DNA from: DASYSA01 sp036003885
GTDB taxonomy: Bacteria > Acidobacteriota > Blastocatellia > UBA7656
Direction of reading: 5' to 3'
Length of the DNA stretch: 14,653 bases
NCBI GenBank assembly: GCA_036003885.1
Contig: DASYSA010000245.1
Span: 1-14,653 of the forward strand
Shown here: one piece after another, positions 6,421 through 14,135 of the stretch
Numbering within the stretch: the stretch's first letter is position 1
Layout: each line of letters starts with the position of its first letter
The notes under the pieces: generated by a model
Seen by the model: the letters and a program-made list of their open reading frames with translations, nothing else
Told to the model about the DNA's origin: nothing
Database searches by the model: none
Made by a program: the position numbers and the translations under genes

Positions 6421-7385
6421 TATTTGCTCTTGCCCTCCGCTCGTGCTTTCCGCTGCAACTCGCGCAACGGCCGATAGCCGATTCGCTTCACGCTCTGGCT
6501 CTCCAGAATCTGGCGAATCTCCGGATCCTTTGTGAACAGCGCATGCTCGGCCGCGCGGTCCTGCCACGAGTTGGTCACGTGCTGCATCTCCTCCCCGGCA
6601 AGCGCCGCGTGAATGTAAAGCTCGGTTACTCCCGGCTTCAACTCTTTGAGGACGCGCTTCCAATACTCAGTCGCAGACTCGCCCTGCTTGCGACTGCCAT
6701 AGATCAAGTAGTCCGGACAGAGCGTTCCGTCCGAGTCGAGCTGTCCACGTTGTTGTCCACCGCCCAGCGGGGCCAGAGTCTCCTGCGATCCCATCCGCAG
6801 CGGCAGATCGAATTCCCTGGCCAGTCTTCGATACACCTGGAAATAGGCGTCGTTGTACTGCAGTACCCCCATATGGGAATCGAGATGCGTTACGTCTATT
6901 CCGGCAGCCAGAGCCTTTTGAATCTGGGCGCGAGCTTCGATGTAGGCTTGCTCGGGAGTCGCATGCTGATACACGATCGGTGTATCAGGCCAGAGGTATC
7001 CCTGTGGATCCACGAGTCCGGGCACCTCGTTCCTGCTTGCGACCGGTCCCCACTTTATGCCTTTCCATTCAGCGGTGTGAGTGAGATGAAGCCCAAAATC
7101 CGCGTTGGGATGGGCCTTTGCGTAAGCCGCAATCTCCGGGAACCAGGGACACGGAACCATTATCGTCGCCGAGGTCATCAAACCGTTCTCCAGCGCGTCG
7201 ATGGTTGCAGCGTTGGCCGCATGGCTGACGCCAACGTCATCGCCGTTGATGATTAGAATTTTATCGCCGGACTTGAATCCGAGACGTTCCGCCAGCGGCG
7301 TCCCTCCGGCACTGATCCCCGGATTCGAATAACCCGCGAGCGCAGTTAACAGGACAAGCAGTAATAGTATGACTCTCTTTCTCAT
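6420..7385 (-). CDS. Exported YdjC/ChbG-family carbohydrate deacetylase
   Basis: A 321-residue protein. ATG at 7385 is chosen because AAGGGG (7397-7392) lies six bases ahead; TTG at 7400 and ATG at 7391 are worse placed. Residues 1-26 are a signal peptide or anchor (MRKRVILLLLVLLTALAGYS). The YdjC motifs follow: LIINGDDVGVSHAAN with metal-binding D49-D50, GLHLTHTAEW with H100, and THLDSHMGV with H167, D169 and H171. Known family members such as ChbG remove an acetyl group from N-acetylated oligosaccharides using a divalent metal. An exported form suggests action on cell-wall or environmental glycans outside the cytoplasm; the true substrate is unknown. The last codon lies at the edge of a repeat element, which supplies the stop codon. 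The gene is flanked by such repeats on both sides. Confidence 0.88.
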   Translation of the reverse strand: MRKRVILLLLVLLTALAGYSNPGISAGGTPLAERLGFKSGDKILIINGDDVGVSHAANAATIDALENGLMTSATIMVPCPWFPEIAAYAKAHPNADFGLHLTHTAEWKGIKWGPVASRNEVPGLVDPQGYLWPDTPIVYQHATPEQAYIEARAQIQKALAAGIDVTHLDSHMGVLQYNDAYFQVYRRLAREFDLPLRMGSQETLAPLGGGQQRGQLDSDGTLCPDYLIYGSRKQGESATEYWKRVLKELKPGVTELYIHAALAGEEMQHVTNSWQDRAAEHALFTKDPEIRQILESQSVKRIGYRPLRELQRKARAEGKSK

Positions 7386-7490
7386 AAGCATCCCCTTCAA
7401 CAGTTGATTGTGAGTTTTTAAGGATTCTTCTCCGAGAGACTACTCAGAGAGCGTTGAATAGACAAGTAGACTCTCAGTCGCCCGGGTGGT

Positions 7491-7601
7491 GGGGTCGGGC
7501 CCTCGATTCTGCGATTCGGCATCAGGCCCGCTGAGACGAGACTGCTATCACAGAAAATCCGTGGGGTCACGCCCTCGATTTTGCGATTCGGCATCAGGCG
7601 A
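7491..7601. repeat. Two direct copies of the GGGGTC(A/G)(G/C)GCCCTCGATT repeat
   Basis: Copy one (7491-7529) and copy two (7563-7601) share a GGGGTC-CCCTCGATT-TGCGATTC core followed by GGCATCAGGC, and are spaced 72 bases start to start. They are the same family as the repeats at 6181-6234 and 6389-6420, in the left-end orientation. They fill most of the space between the deacetylase start and the permease stop. The remainder, 7386-7677, shows no gene. Confidence 0.75.
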
Positions 7602-7677
7602 CTAGACCAGCGTGCTCCTTCTTATGTCCAGGAAAGGCCGAGAGACGCACGGGAGCCGGAGGAAGAACCCGGCGATT

Positions 7678-9003
7678 TCAGGAGTTCGGTGGTCCAAAAA
7701 CCTCCTCTGGCTCCACAGGGCGCCGCTTGAGACCGTAAGCGAGATAAACGAGGAGTCCCAATCCCACCGCGATCCCCGCGTCACGAGCTTCGTAGACCGT
7801 CGTATTGGAGAGCAGCCACGCGATCAGCGCGAGAGAAGCTATTGATGCCGCGACTCCCGCCTTCAACTTGAACACCGCAGGACTGGCGCTCGGCATGCGG
7901 CGCAGCACCGGAAGCGCAGCACAAGTCCCGGCGTAAGCCAGCAGCCTGGCGATTGCGCTTATCGTGGCCGCATAAATGAACGTACCCGAAAGAGTCAGCA
8001 CAAGGACAACCACAGACGTGAGCAATATGGAAACGTGGGGAGTGTGAAACCGGGCGTGTGTACGCGACAGAACTCGAGGAAGCTCGCGCCGGTCCGACAT
8101 CGCGAATGGCAGTCTCGAACCTGCAAGCAGGATCACGTTCAGATTCGGTATGATCGAAACAAGCGCCCCTGCTGAGATGATTCCAGCCCCGGCCATCCCC
8201 AGAAAGCGACCGCTTGCATCCGCGAGCGGCGTCTCCGAACTGCCTAACTCGGGCAGCGTGCCTATGCACACAACCTGTATCAACAGGTAGAGAACTGTGA
8301 CTACGCCTATTGCCGTCAGTATGGCTATCGGCATGCTATGCTGTGGATCTTGAACCTCACCTGCCGGTATTACCGCCATCTCAAACCCCGTGAAAGCGTA
8401 GATCAGGATCAACACAGAAGCGGAGAATGCGCCATAAGTGGGCCGCTCGGCGAAAGAGTATGCTTCAGGATTAAGGAAGAACAGGCCGGCGCCAATGAAC
8501 AGAAGAAGCGGCAGCAGCTTTACCACAGTGAACAGGTTGGTCACTCTCGCTACATCCCGAATTCCGATGATGTTCACGGCAGTCAACGCGATTACGACGA
8601 ATGAAATCACCGTCGCGCGTACTATCCCGGTATTGGCGGCGGGCCAGAAGTAACTCAGATAGCCGATCAATAGATTGCAGTTGGCAGCAAAAGCCGTGAG
8701 CCGTGCCAGCCAGATCATCCACCCCACTTCAAACCCGACCAGGCGCCCGAATGCCTTGCGGGCATAAAGGTAAGGCCCTCCAGTCTCGGTGAACCGGCTG
8801 CCTACTTCGCAAAAACAGAGAATTATCAGAGTTACCACGACGGCACAGGCTATGAATGCAACCAGACTGAACGTGCCAACCCTGGAATACACCTTGGCCG
8901 GCAGGCCGAAGATGCCTGCTCCTATTATCCCGTTGACCGCGACAGCCGTGAGGTCCCATCTGCTGAGCCCACGTACCAGTCCTGCATTGGTTGGTTGATT
9001 CAT
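7678..9003 (-). CDS. APC-superfamily amino-acid permease
   Basis: A 441-residue integral membrane protein with about 12 hydrophobic segments, the usual size for the amino acid-polyamine-organocation family. Segment 1 carries the unwound substrate-site motif GIIGAGIFGLP (about residues 25-35). Segment 6 carries YAFTGFEMAVIPAGEVQDP (about 202-220), with the Phe-Thr-Gly-Phe-Glu pattern seen in proton- or exchange-driven amino-acid transporters of this group. The start is taken as ATG at 9003, where MNQPTNAGLVRGLSRWDL gives a typical N-terminus and a GGGG stretch lies five bases ahead. An upstream ATG at 9033 would add ten residues without a good ribosome site. Substrate cannot be read from the sequence. 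It is transcribed divergently from the CDGSH gene. The protein may import amino acids released by the secreted peptidase, but that is only an inference from nearness. Confidence 0.92.
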   Translation of the reverse strand: MNQPTNAGLVRGLSRWDLTAVAVNGIIGAGIFGLPAKVYSRVGTFSLVAFIACAVVVTLIILCFCEVGSRFTETGGPYLYARKAFGRLVGFEVGWMIWLARLTAFAANCNLLIGYLSYFWPAANTGIVRATVISFVVIALTAVNIIGIRDVARVTNLFTVVKLLPLLLFIGAGLFFLNPEAYSFAERPTYGAFSASVLILIYAFTGFEMAVIPAGEVQDPQHSMPIAILTAIGVVTVLYLLIQVVCIGTLPELGSSETPLADASGRFLGMAGAGIISAGALVSIIPNLNVILLAGSRLPFAMSDRRELPRVLSRTHARFHTPHVSILLTSVVVLVLTLSGTFIYAATISAIARLLAYAGTCAALPVLRRMPSASPAVFKLKAGVAASIASLALIAWLLSNTTVYEARDAGIAVGLGLLVYLAYGLKRRPVEPEEVFGPPNS

Positions 9004-9133
9004 TAAGCCCCGTCCAGAAGAACCGCCTTGCATCCCTGAGGCGCGGTCATATTAACTCACAATGGCTCGATCACCCATCACTCCTGTACAATCCGAACGA
9101 CAAATAAACATGACTTCCCGAGAGGAGAGACTG

Positions 9134-9367
9134 ATGGGCGTAGAAATAATCGTGACTAACAACGGCCCGCTGCGGGTAACGGGCGACGACATCGTAATCA
9201 AGGACGTGGCAGGGAACACCTTCGGGCTTGCAGGTCGAACTGTCGTTTCGCTCTGCCGCTGCGGCCATTCGGACAATAAGCCCTTCTGCGACGGCTCGCA
9301 TAACCGCGTCGGTTTTCAGTCGACAGTAGAAGCGCGGGACTTGCCTCCACCAGCACCGAAACCGTAA
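9134..9367 (+). CDS. CDGSH-type 2Fe-2S iron-sulfur protein
   Basis: A 77-residue protein with one CDGSH domain. The cluster ligands C41, C43, C52 and H56 are in CRCGHSDNKPFCDGSH, an exact match to the family pattern C-x-C-x2-(S/T)-x3-P-x-C-D-G-(S/A/T)-H. That predicts a 3-Cys-1-His [2Fe-2S] cluster, with redox or cluster-transfer roles proposed for the family. The first half (VEIIVTNNGPLRVTGDDIVI) resembles the usual N-terminal strand region of bacterial members. The start at 9134 is chosen because AGGAGAG (9123-9129) is well placed. Upstream in-frame ATGs at 9062 and 9110 would give 101 or 85 residues without such a site. There is no membrane anchor, unlike mitoNEET, so it is soluble and cytoplasmic. 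The tail is Pro-rich (PPPAPKP). Confidence 0.93.
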   Translation: MGVEIIVTNNGPLRVTGDDIVIKDVAGNTFGLAGRTVVSLCRCGHSDNKPFCDGSHNRVGFQSTVEARDLPPPAPKP

Positions 9368-9385
9368 GTGAAGCGGGAGTGGGAA

Positions 9386-9415
9386 GCGGGTGAAGTGAGA
9401 GCGTCACACACCCGC
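9386..9415 (+). terminator. Weak terminator-like hairpin after the CDGSH gene
   Basis: GCGGGTG (9386-9392) pairs with CACCCGC (9409-9415), and inside it GTGA (9395-9398) pairs with TCAC (9404-9407), around the loop GAGCG. It begins 19 bases after the stop codon. Only a short T run (CTTTC) follows, so intrinsic termination is uncertain. Confidence 0.35.
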
Positions 9416-9542
9416 CCGCCCTTTCATTCGCATCGCCCACTGTGAGATCCAACCCTTATCCTTCGTTCGCCGCTTCGCACACTCCCGTACTTGACCCTCT
9501 CCCGCCCTCGCACGTAGCATAGGATTTCGCGAAAGGCTGCGC

Positions 9543-10907
9543 ATGAAAACAATCAGAATCGCAAACGGACAGGGCTTCTGGGGCGACTCGCTCGAGGCTC
9601 CGGTTGAGCAGATAAGGCGGGGCCCTATCGACTATCTTGGCCTCGACTACCTGGCCGAAATTACAATGTCGATCATGCAGAAGCAGCGGGCCCGCGACCC
9701 GCGCGCGGGCTACGCGCACGACTTCGTTTCGATGATCGAACGCGTCCTGGCCGACCTGGTCGAGCGAAAGATCAAGGTTGTCGCAAACGCGGGCGGCGTC
9801 AACTGCGAATCCTGTCGGGATGCAGTCATTGAAGTTGCGCGCCGTTCGGGATTCGGTGGCAAGATCAAGATCGGAATTGTTACCGGCGACGACATAATGG
9901 ATCGCCTTGAAGGGTTCATTGCACGCGGCATCGAGTTGAAGAACCTGGACACAGGCAAACCGCTCGATTCGGTTCTTTCGCGGGTTCAAAGCGCTAACGT
10001 CTACTTCGGCGGGCGCCCTGTCGCCGATTGTTTGGCGCAGGGCGGGCAGGTCGTGATTGCAGGCCGAGTGACCGACACCGGACTCACGCTTGGCCCTATG
10101 ATTCATGAATTCGGCTGGGCTGAAGATGACTGGGATCGGTTGGCGGCAGGAACTATCGCAGGGCACACCATCGAGTGCGGAGCGCAGTGTACCGGTGGCA
10201 ATTGCCTGGTCGATTGGGAAACGATCCCGAACCCTGCCGACATCGGCTACCCGATTGTGGTCGCTCATCCGGATGGCACATTCTCCATAACGAAACATAA
10301 GGGCACGGGCGGCCGGATTACCGTGGCGTCAATCAAAGAGCAACTCCTCTACGAAATGGGCGACCCGCGCGAATACATCACTCCGGACTGCGTGGCAGAT
10401 TTCACCTCTATCCAGCTTGAACAGGAAGGTCCGGATCTTGTGCGCTTCTCAAACATCAGGGGCCGTCCGATGACAGATATGTACAAGGTGAGCATCAGCT
10501 ATTCGGCCGGCTGGAAAGCTGTCGGTTCGCTGGTCTATGCCTGGCCCGACGCATACAAGAAGGCCAAAGCGGCGGATGTCATTTTAAGGGAGAGACTCGA
10601 CCGGCTCGGCTTGAAGTTCGATCACATCCTGACTGAGTTCGTCGGCGTAAACGCTTGTCACGGCCGGTCCGCGGGCGAACCTCCACCCGAGTTGGCAGAA
10701 TTGGCGATGCGGATCGGAGTGCGATCCGAAAACAAACGGGCGGTCGAGCGATTCACCAGAGAGATCGCGCCGCTGGTTCTCAACGGTCCTCCGACGGTTA
10801 CAGGATTTGGCGGAGGCCGGCCGAAGGTCGAAGAGATCATTGCCTACTGGCCCGCGCTTATTCCCAAGAGCGAAGTGACGCCGGTCGTCTCCGTTGTAGA
10901 GGCCTAG
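9543..10907 (+). CDS. AtuA-type (DUF1446) acyclic terpene utilisation family protein, core domain
   Basis: A 454-residue cytoplasmic protein of the DUF1446/AtuA core family. Typical landmarks are IANGQGFWGDS at the N-terminus, KVVANAGGVN (78-87), GIVTGDDIMD (111-120), GRVTDTGLTLGP (174-185) and the Cys/Gly-rich HTIECGAQCTGGN (208-220). AtuA is required for citronellol/geraniol degradation in Pseudomonas, but its reaction is not established, and family members occur widely next to branched-chain acyl-CoA genes. The ATG at 9543 has AAAGG ahead with six bases between. The C-terminal ferredoxin-like domain that completes AtuA in Pseudomonas is encoded separately by the next gene, six bases after the stop. 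No acyl-CoA dehydrogenase or carboxylase gene lies beside it, so terpene degradation should not be assumed. Confidence 0.88.
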   Translation: MKTIRIANGQGFWGDSLEAPVEQIRRGPIDYLGLDYLAEITMSIMQKQRARDPRAGYAHDFVSMIERVLADLVERKIKVVANAGGVNCESCRDAVIEVARRSGFGGKIKIGIVTGDDIMDRLEGFIARGIELKNLDTGKPLDSVLSRVQSANVYFGGRPVADCLAQGGQVVIAGRVTDTGLTLGPMIHEFGWAEDDWDRLAAGTIAGHTIECGAQCTGGNCLVDWETIPNPADIGYPIVVAHPDGTFSITKHKGTGGRITVASIKEQLLYEMGDPREYITPDCVADFTSIQLEQEGPDLVRFSNIRGRPMTDMYKVSISYSAGWKAVGSLVYAWPDAYKKAKAADVILRERLDRLGLKFDHILTEFVGVNACHGRSAGEPPPELAELAMRIGVRSENKRAVERFTREIAPLVLNGPPTVTGFGGGRPKVEEIIAYWPALIPKSEVTPVVSVVEA

Positions 10908-10913
10908 AACACA

Positions 10914-11267
10914 ATGGCAAAAATAAAACTGGTTCACCTCGCGCACGCGCGCTCCGGCGACAAAGGGGACACCGCCAACGTCGGCCTGATCGCTTACAAG
11001 CCCGAGTGGTATCCTCTACTGGTCGAGCAGGTGACCGCCGAGCGAGTAAGGGAACACTTCAAGGGAATCTGCTTTGGCGAGGTCGAGCGATTCGAGGTGC
11101 CTAACCTGGGCGCGCTGAACTTTTTGTTGCACGAAAGCCTGGATGGCGGCGGAACGCTTTCACTGAAGACCGACGCGCAGGGTAAGACGTACAGCACAGC
11201 TCTGCTCCGGTTGGAGATCGAAGTCGACGATCGCATTGCGGCCGACCTGCTGCGCGGCCGGTCATGA
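10914..11267 (+). CDS. AtuA-like small protein (ferredoxin-fold C-terminal domain)
   Basis: A 117-residue protein corresponding to the C-terminal domain of AtuA. The family signature LAHARSGDKGDTANVGLIA lies at about residues 9-27, followed by FEVPNLGALNFLLHESLDGG (about 62-81), which is typical of this domain. It starts six bases after the DUF1446 gene stop, with AGAGG inside the end of that gene as a probable ribosome site, so the two are translated together and presumably form one complex. The biochemical role is unknown. It converges on the S46 peptidase gene, with 38 bases between stop codons and no clear terminator between them. Confidence 0.9.
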   Translation: MAKIKLVHLAHARSGDKGDTANVGLIAYKPEWYPLLVEQVTAERVREHFKGICFGEVERFEVPNLGALNFLLHESLDGGGTLSLKTDAQGKTYSTALLRLEIEVDDRIAADLLRGRS

Positions 11268-11305
11268 AGGATGGCCCGCCGTTAGACCAGCCCGTCGCGC
11301 TCACC

Positions 11306-13408
11306 TCATTTACCCGCTGAAGCGTTAGCCGATCTACTCAACTCGTCGGCTATCTCATTTGCGCCGTAGACCTTCCTCAACGCTTCGATCATAACTCGCG
11401 AGTCGACTGAAACCGCGCGATTCACCGCTCCATCGTAGATAAAGTTGCCCACCAGCGATTGGATGTTGCCGTCGAAGATCAGTCCCACAATCTCCGCATC
11501 CCTGTTCACAACCGGCGAACCCGAGTTTCCACCCACTATGTCGTTCGTCGAAACGAAGTTGAATGGAGTCTTAGGGTCAAGCGCCGGCTTCTTGCTTATC
11601 CAGCGTTCGGGCACTTTAAAGGGCGGCTTGTCGCCGTGCGCGGCGGCGTGCTGATAGAGTCCGCCAATAGTGGTGAACGGCGGAATGAATTTTCCATTCT
11701 CCTTGTAGCCCTTCACCGCTCCATATGACAGGCGGAGCGTAAACGTCGCATCCGGATAGAGCTTTGTTCCCTGAACCTCGTACAGGGCGCGGGCGATCTT
11801 TGCGTAGTTGGGCCGCTCGTTACTCTGCACCTCGGTCTCGTAGCGTTTTCGAACCGCTCGCGCTTCCGCATCTATGGAGCGTGCCAGCAGAATCATCGGG
11901 TCAGTCGATTCTTCAACAGCCTTCGCGCCCCCCTCTGCAACCTGCTTTCTATAAGCCGCATCCTTGAGCTTGCTTCCATCGATAAGCTCAGCTGCGCGCA
12001 CTGCGGGCGCTTTGTCATTCAACACCTTCTTCACTGTGGCATTTTCGGCGCCTAGTTCGTCGCGCATGAAGGCCAGCGACTCTGCGAGTTGAATCTTCTC
12101 CAGGTCCTCGTACACCGGGACCGCCGAAAAAATGCCCATCTCCAAAGAGGCCCTTCTGGCTTCCGTGTATTCAGCCAGTCGTTCGGCATTGGGTTTGGCG
12201 CTTTCGGCGGCCAGCCGAACCAGCGTTCGAGCATAGGAGAACAGCACAGAATTGAAGGCACTGCCGCTCTCAAGCAGAGAGTAGACTCGCACATAACTGG
12301 GCAGCTCTTTGCGCCCTTTAGCAATGATGTCCCAGGCGCCGCCGTACTCCCGTTGCTTCCGGGGATCGGCAGCAATCGCGCGGCGCAACGCGGCTTCGGC
12401 CACACGCTTCTTTGCAAGCAGCGACTCGCCCTTCAGTCCTTCGTATTGGCCCTTGAGCGCCTTGATACTGTTCTCGATCTCGAATACGTCCTCCTGAGCG
12501 CGGCGCGCCTGCTCCTCGCCTTGCACGCCATACTTCTTCAACGCCTCCAGATTGCGGTTGAGCAATTTCAACGTGAACGGTAGTCCGGTGTCGCGCAGAT
12601 ACTCCAGGTGAGCGACGGTGTTGAGCCGCGCAGTCGAGCCCGGATGACCTGAAACGAAAACCAGCTCTCCATCCTTCGCCCCGGACTTCGACCATACAAA
12701 GTAGTTCTCGACCCTGATCGGTTTGTCGTTCTCATAGACTCGGAAGAACGCCATGTCGAGGTCGTAGCGAGGAAAGTTGAAGTTGTCAGGGTCGCCCCCG
12801 AAGGACGCGATGTCGACTTCCGGCGCAAAGACGAGTCTGACGTCGGTGTATTTCTTGTACCGGTAGAGATTGTACTGACCGCCCTGGTAAAGCGTAACCA
12901 CATCGCTCCGCAGCCCTGTCGCGGCGAGCGATTCCTTCTCAATTGCAGCAATCTCGGCACGCCGCGCCGTGTTCCCTTCAGCCGCCGACATACCGGGTTT
13001 AACCGCGCCGTTGACCCGGGTAGTTACATCTTCGATGCTCATCAGCATGTTGAGTTCGAGATCGGGCGACCTGGCCTCCTCGGCGCGGGTTCGCGCATAG
13101 AAGCCCGTCTTGAGATAGTCTGTCTCGGCGCTGCTTAAATTGTGAAGAGTCTCTAACGCGATGTGATGATTGGTCATCACCAGCCCATCCGAGGAGACGA
13201 AAGATCCTGACCCGCCGTTGTTGAACCTTACCGAAGCCATCTGGACTTTCTTCAACCAGGCGTCGGTGACATCGAAGCCATATCGCTGCTTGATATCCGC
13301 CCGAGGAACGTTGTTGAAAAGCCACATTCCCTCATCTGCAAGGGCCGGCTTGAAGCTTGATGCGAAAAGCGCCATCACTAGCGCGCAGAAAACTTTTTTG
13401 GATCTCAT
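11306..13408 (-). CDS. S46-family dipeptidyl-peptidase, DPP7-like
   Basis: A 700-residue exported serine peptidase. The signal peptide covers residues 1-24 (MRSKKVFCALVMALFASSFK-PALA), and mature DEGMWLFNNVP is the classic S46 N-terminus. The chymotrypsin-like double barrel is interrupted by a helical domain (about 260-470). Catalytic candidates are His in LVMTNHHIAL (about 81-82), Asp218 in PRYDLDMAF and Ser629 in VGGNSGSPVVN. S46 enzymes cleave dipeptides from the N-terminus of peptides in the periplasm or at the cell surface. Eighteen residues after Ser629 is Gly647 in LIFDGN. DPP7 has Gly at this position and DPP11 has Arg, so preference for hydrophobic rather than acidic P1 residues is predicted. 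The ATG at 13408 has GGAGAG ahead; a GTG at 13423 is less well placed. It is probably monocistronic. Confidence 0.94.
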   Translation of the reverse strand: MRSKKVFCALVMALFASSFKPALADEGMWLFNNVPRADIKQRYGFDVTDAWLKKVQMASVRFNNGGSGSFVSSDGLVMTNHHIALETLHNLSSAETDYLKTGFYARTRAEEARSPDLELNMLMSIEDVTTRVNGAVKPGMSAAEGNTARRAEIAAIEKESLAATGLRSDVVTLYQGGQYNLYRYKKYTDVRLVFAPEVDIASFGGDPDNFNFPRYDLDMAFFRVYENDKPIRVENYFVWSKSGAKDGELVFVSGHPGSTARLNTVAHLEYLRDTGLPFTLKLLNRNLEALKKYGVQGEEQARRAQEDVFEIENSIKALKGQYEGLKGESLLAKKRVAEAALRRAIAADPRKQREYGGAWDIIAKGRKELPSYVRVYSLLESGSAFNSVLFSYARTLVRLAAESAKPNAERLAEYTEARRASLEMGIFSAVPVYEDLEKIQLAESLAFMRDELGAENATVKKVLNDKAPAVRAAELIDGSKLKDAAYRKQVAEGGAKAVEESTDPMILLARSIDAEARAVRKRYETEVQSNERPNYAKIARALYEVQGTKLYPDATFTLRLSYGAVKGYKENGKFIPPFTTIGGLYQHAAAHGDKPPFKVPERWISKKPALDPKTPFNFVSTNDIVGGNSGSPVVNRDAEIVGLIFDGNIQSLVGNFIYDGAVNRAVSVDSRVMIEALRKVYGANEIADELSRSANASAGK

Positions 13409-13507
13409 TCTACAACTCTCCACAACTCCTAAAATTGACTCCTAAGTTTGACGCGATCGGAGTTCACCGAGTTCACCGTCGCTGTAAAAAGCCTCAGACG
13501 CAAAAAT

Positions 13508-13538
13508 GAGGGCGAGCCGTTTTCGACGGCTTGCCCTC
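13508..13538 (-). terminator. Strong hairpin with T-tract on the - strand, 100 bases upstream of the peptidase
   Basis: GAGGGCGAGCCGT (13508-13520) and ACGGCTTGCCCTC (13526-13538) form a 13-bp stem with one G-U type pair and a five-base loop. On the - strand the stem is followed by TCATTTTTG, as in an intrinsic terminator. No - strand gene lies to the right within the window. It may therefore end a transcript from further upstream, act as an attenuator in the peptidase leader, or be a structured repeat. Confidence 0.5.
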
Positions 13539-13620
13539 TACCATTCCGCTCACTCTTGGAGAAGAGGAGGCAGTTCGTTTGCTGCCAAGCCAGATTGTAG
13601 CAAATCCGCTTATCGTCTTG

Positions 13621-13741
13621 CCAGTGGTCAGAGGTCAGTGGTCAGGAGCGCAGCGGTCAGGGGCCAAAGGTCAGCGGTCTGGCAGGCAGTGGTCAGTAGA
13701 CAGTGGTCCAGTAGTCAGTGGCCTGTCGTCGGGTGGTCAGT
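13621..13741. repeat. Degenerate GGTCAGTG-type repeat array
   Basis: The array contains about a dozen copies of GTCAG or close variants (GTGGTCAG, AGGTCAGTG, GTAGTCAG, GACAGTGG), spaced irregularly at 6-14 bases. ORFs through it are low-complexity and have no support. In style it resembles the heptamer array near 2110, with a different unit. Confidence 0.65.
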
Positions 13742-13792
13742 GAGCACGGAGAGCAGCGTGCATTACCGAGCACGGTGAGCAGCCTGCATACC
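13742..13792. repeat. Imperfect tandem direct repeat of 25-26 bp
   Basis: Copy one (13742-13767) begins GAGCACGGAGAGCAGCGTGC and copy two (13768-13792) begins GAGCACGGTGAGCAGCCTGC. Both end in CATTACC or CATACC. They differ at a few positions only, and a third GAGCA begins right after. No gene is associated. Confidence 0.7.
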
Positions 13793-14135
13793 GAGCATTG
13801 GACGACGGACAACTGTCGTTTTGACCTAAGTCGTGCGCTCGCAATATGTCGATGTGACCTATGATTGGCTCCGCGGATAGCCCGGACCTTTCCCGAGCAA
13901 CAATTATTTGAGTGCTGTGTGACGATCTCCAAGACCATTGTCAATTGTTCACTGGACACGAGTAATGCTGGCGATGAGGAGTAGCTGGGCCGCCGGGTAC
14001 CGGGCAATTCGCGGCGATCACTCAGGTCTGGTATGACATTTGATAGGTTGCAAAACGAATTGCGGAGTCTCCTTAGCTGTTCCGCGACAAACAAGCAGGG
14101 CAACAAAGATCCGACAGTTTGGTGAGGAACAAAAC
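13793..14135. other. Non-coding leader region before the TPR gene
   Basis: No gene is supported here. The one promoter-like pair on the + strand is TTGTCA (13938-13943), 17 bases, then AGTAAT (13961-13966), matching five and four of six consensus positions. If used, it would give a leader of about 160 bases. Confidence 0.35.

Noticed and set aside
6247..6477. Small + strand gene inside the repeat-bounded element
   Set aside because: No ribosome site and no motif; it reads into the repeat and then antisense through the deacetylase end.
6127..6663. A 178-codon - strand open frame through the deacetylase 3' end and repeats
   Set aside because: It overlaps a well-supported gene in another frame, crosses repeat units, has a biased Arg/Pro/Ser composition and no ribosome site.
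9456..10298. A 280-codon - strand open frame opposite the AtuA-type gene
   Set aside because: Antisense shadow of a strongly conserved gene; no recognisable motifs or start signal.
13506..13778. Open frames through the GGTCAGTG array
   Set aside because: Low-complexity translations of repeats (Gln/Ser/Arg-rich) with no start signal or domain.
14028..14052. Sigma-54 promoter before the TPR gene (TGG ... TTGCA)
   Set aside because: The GG and GC are 17 rather than 10 bases apart.
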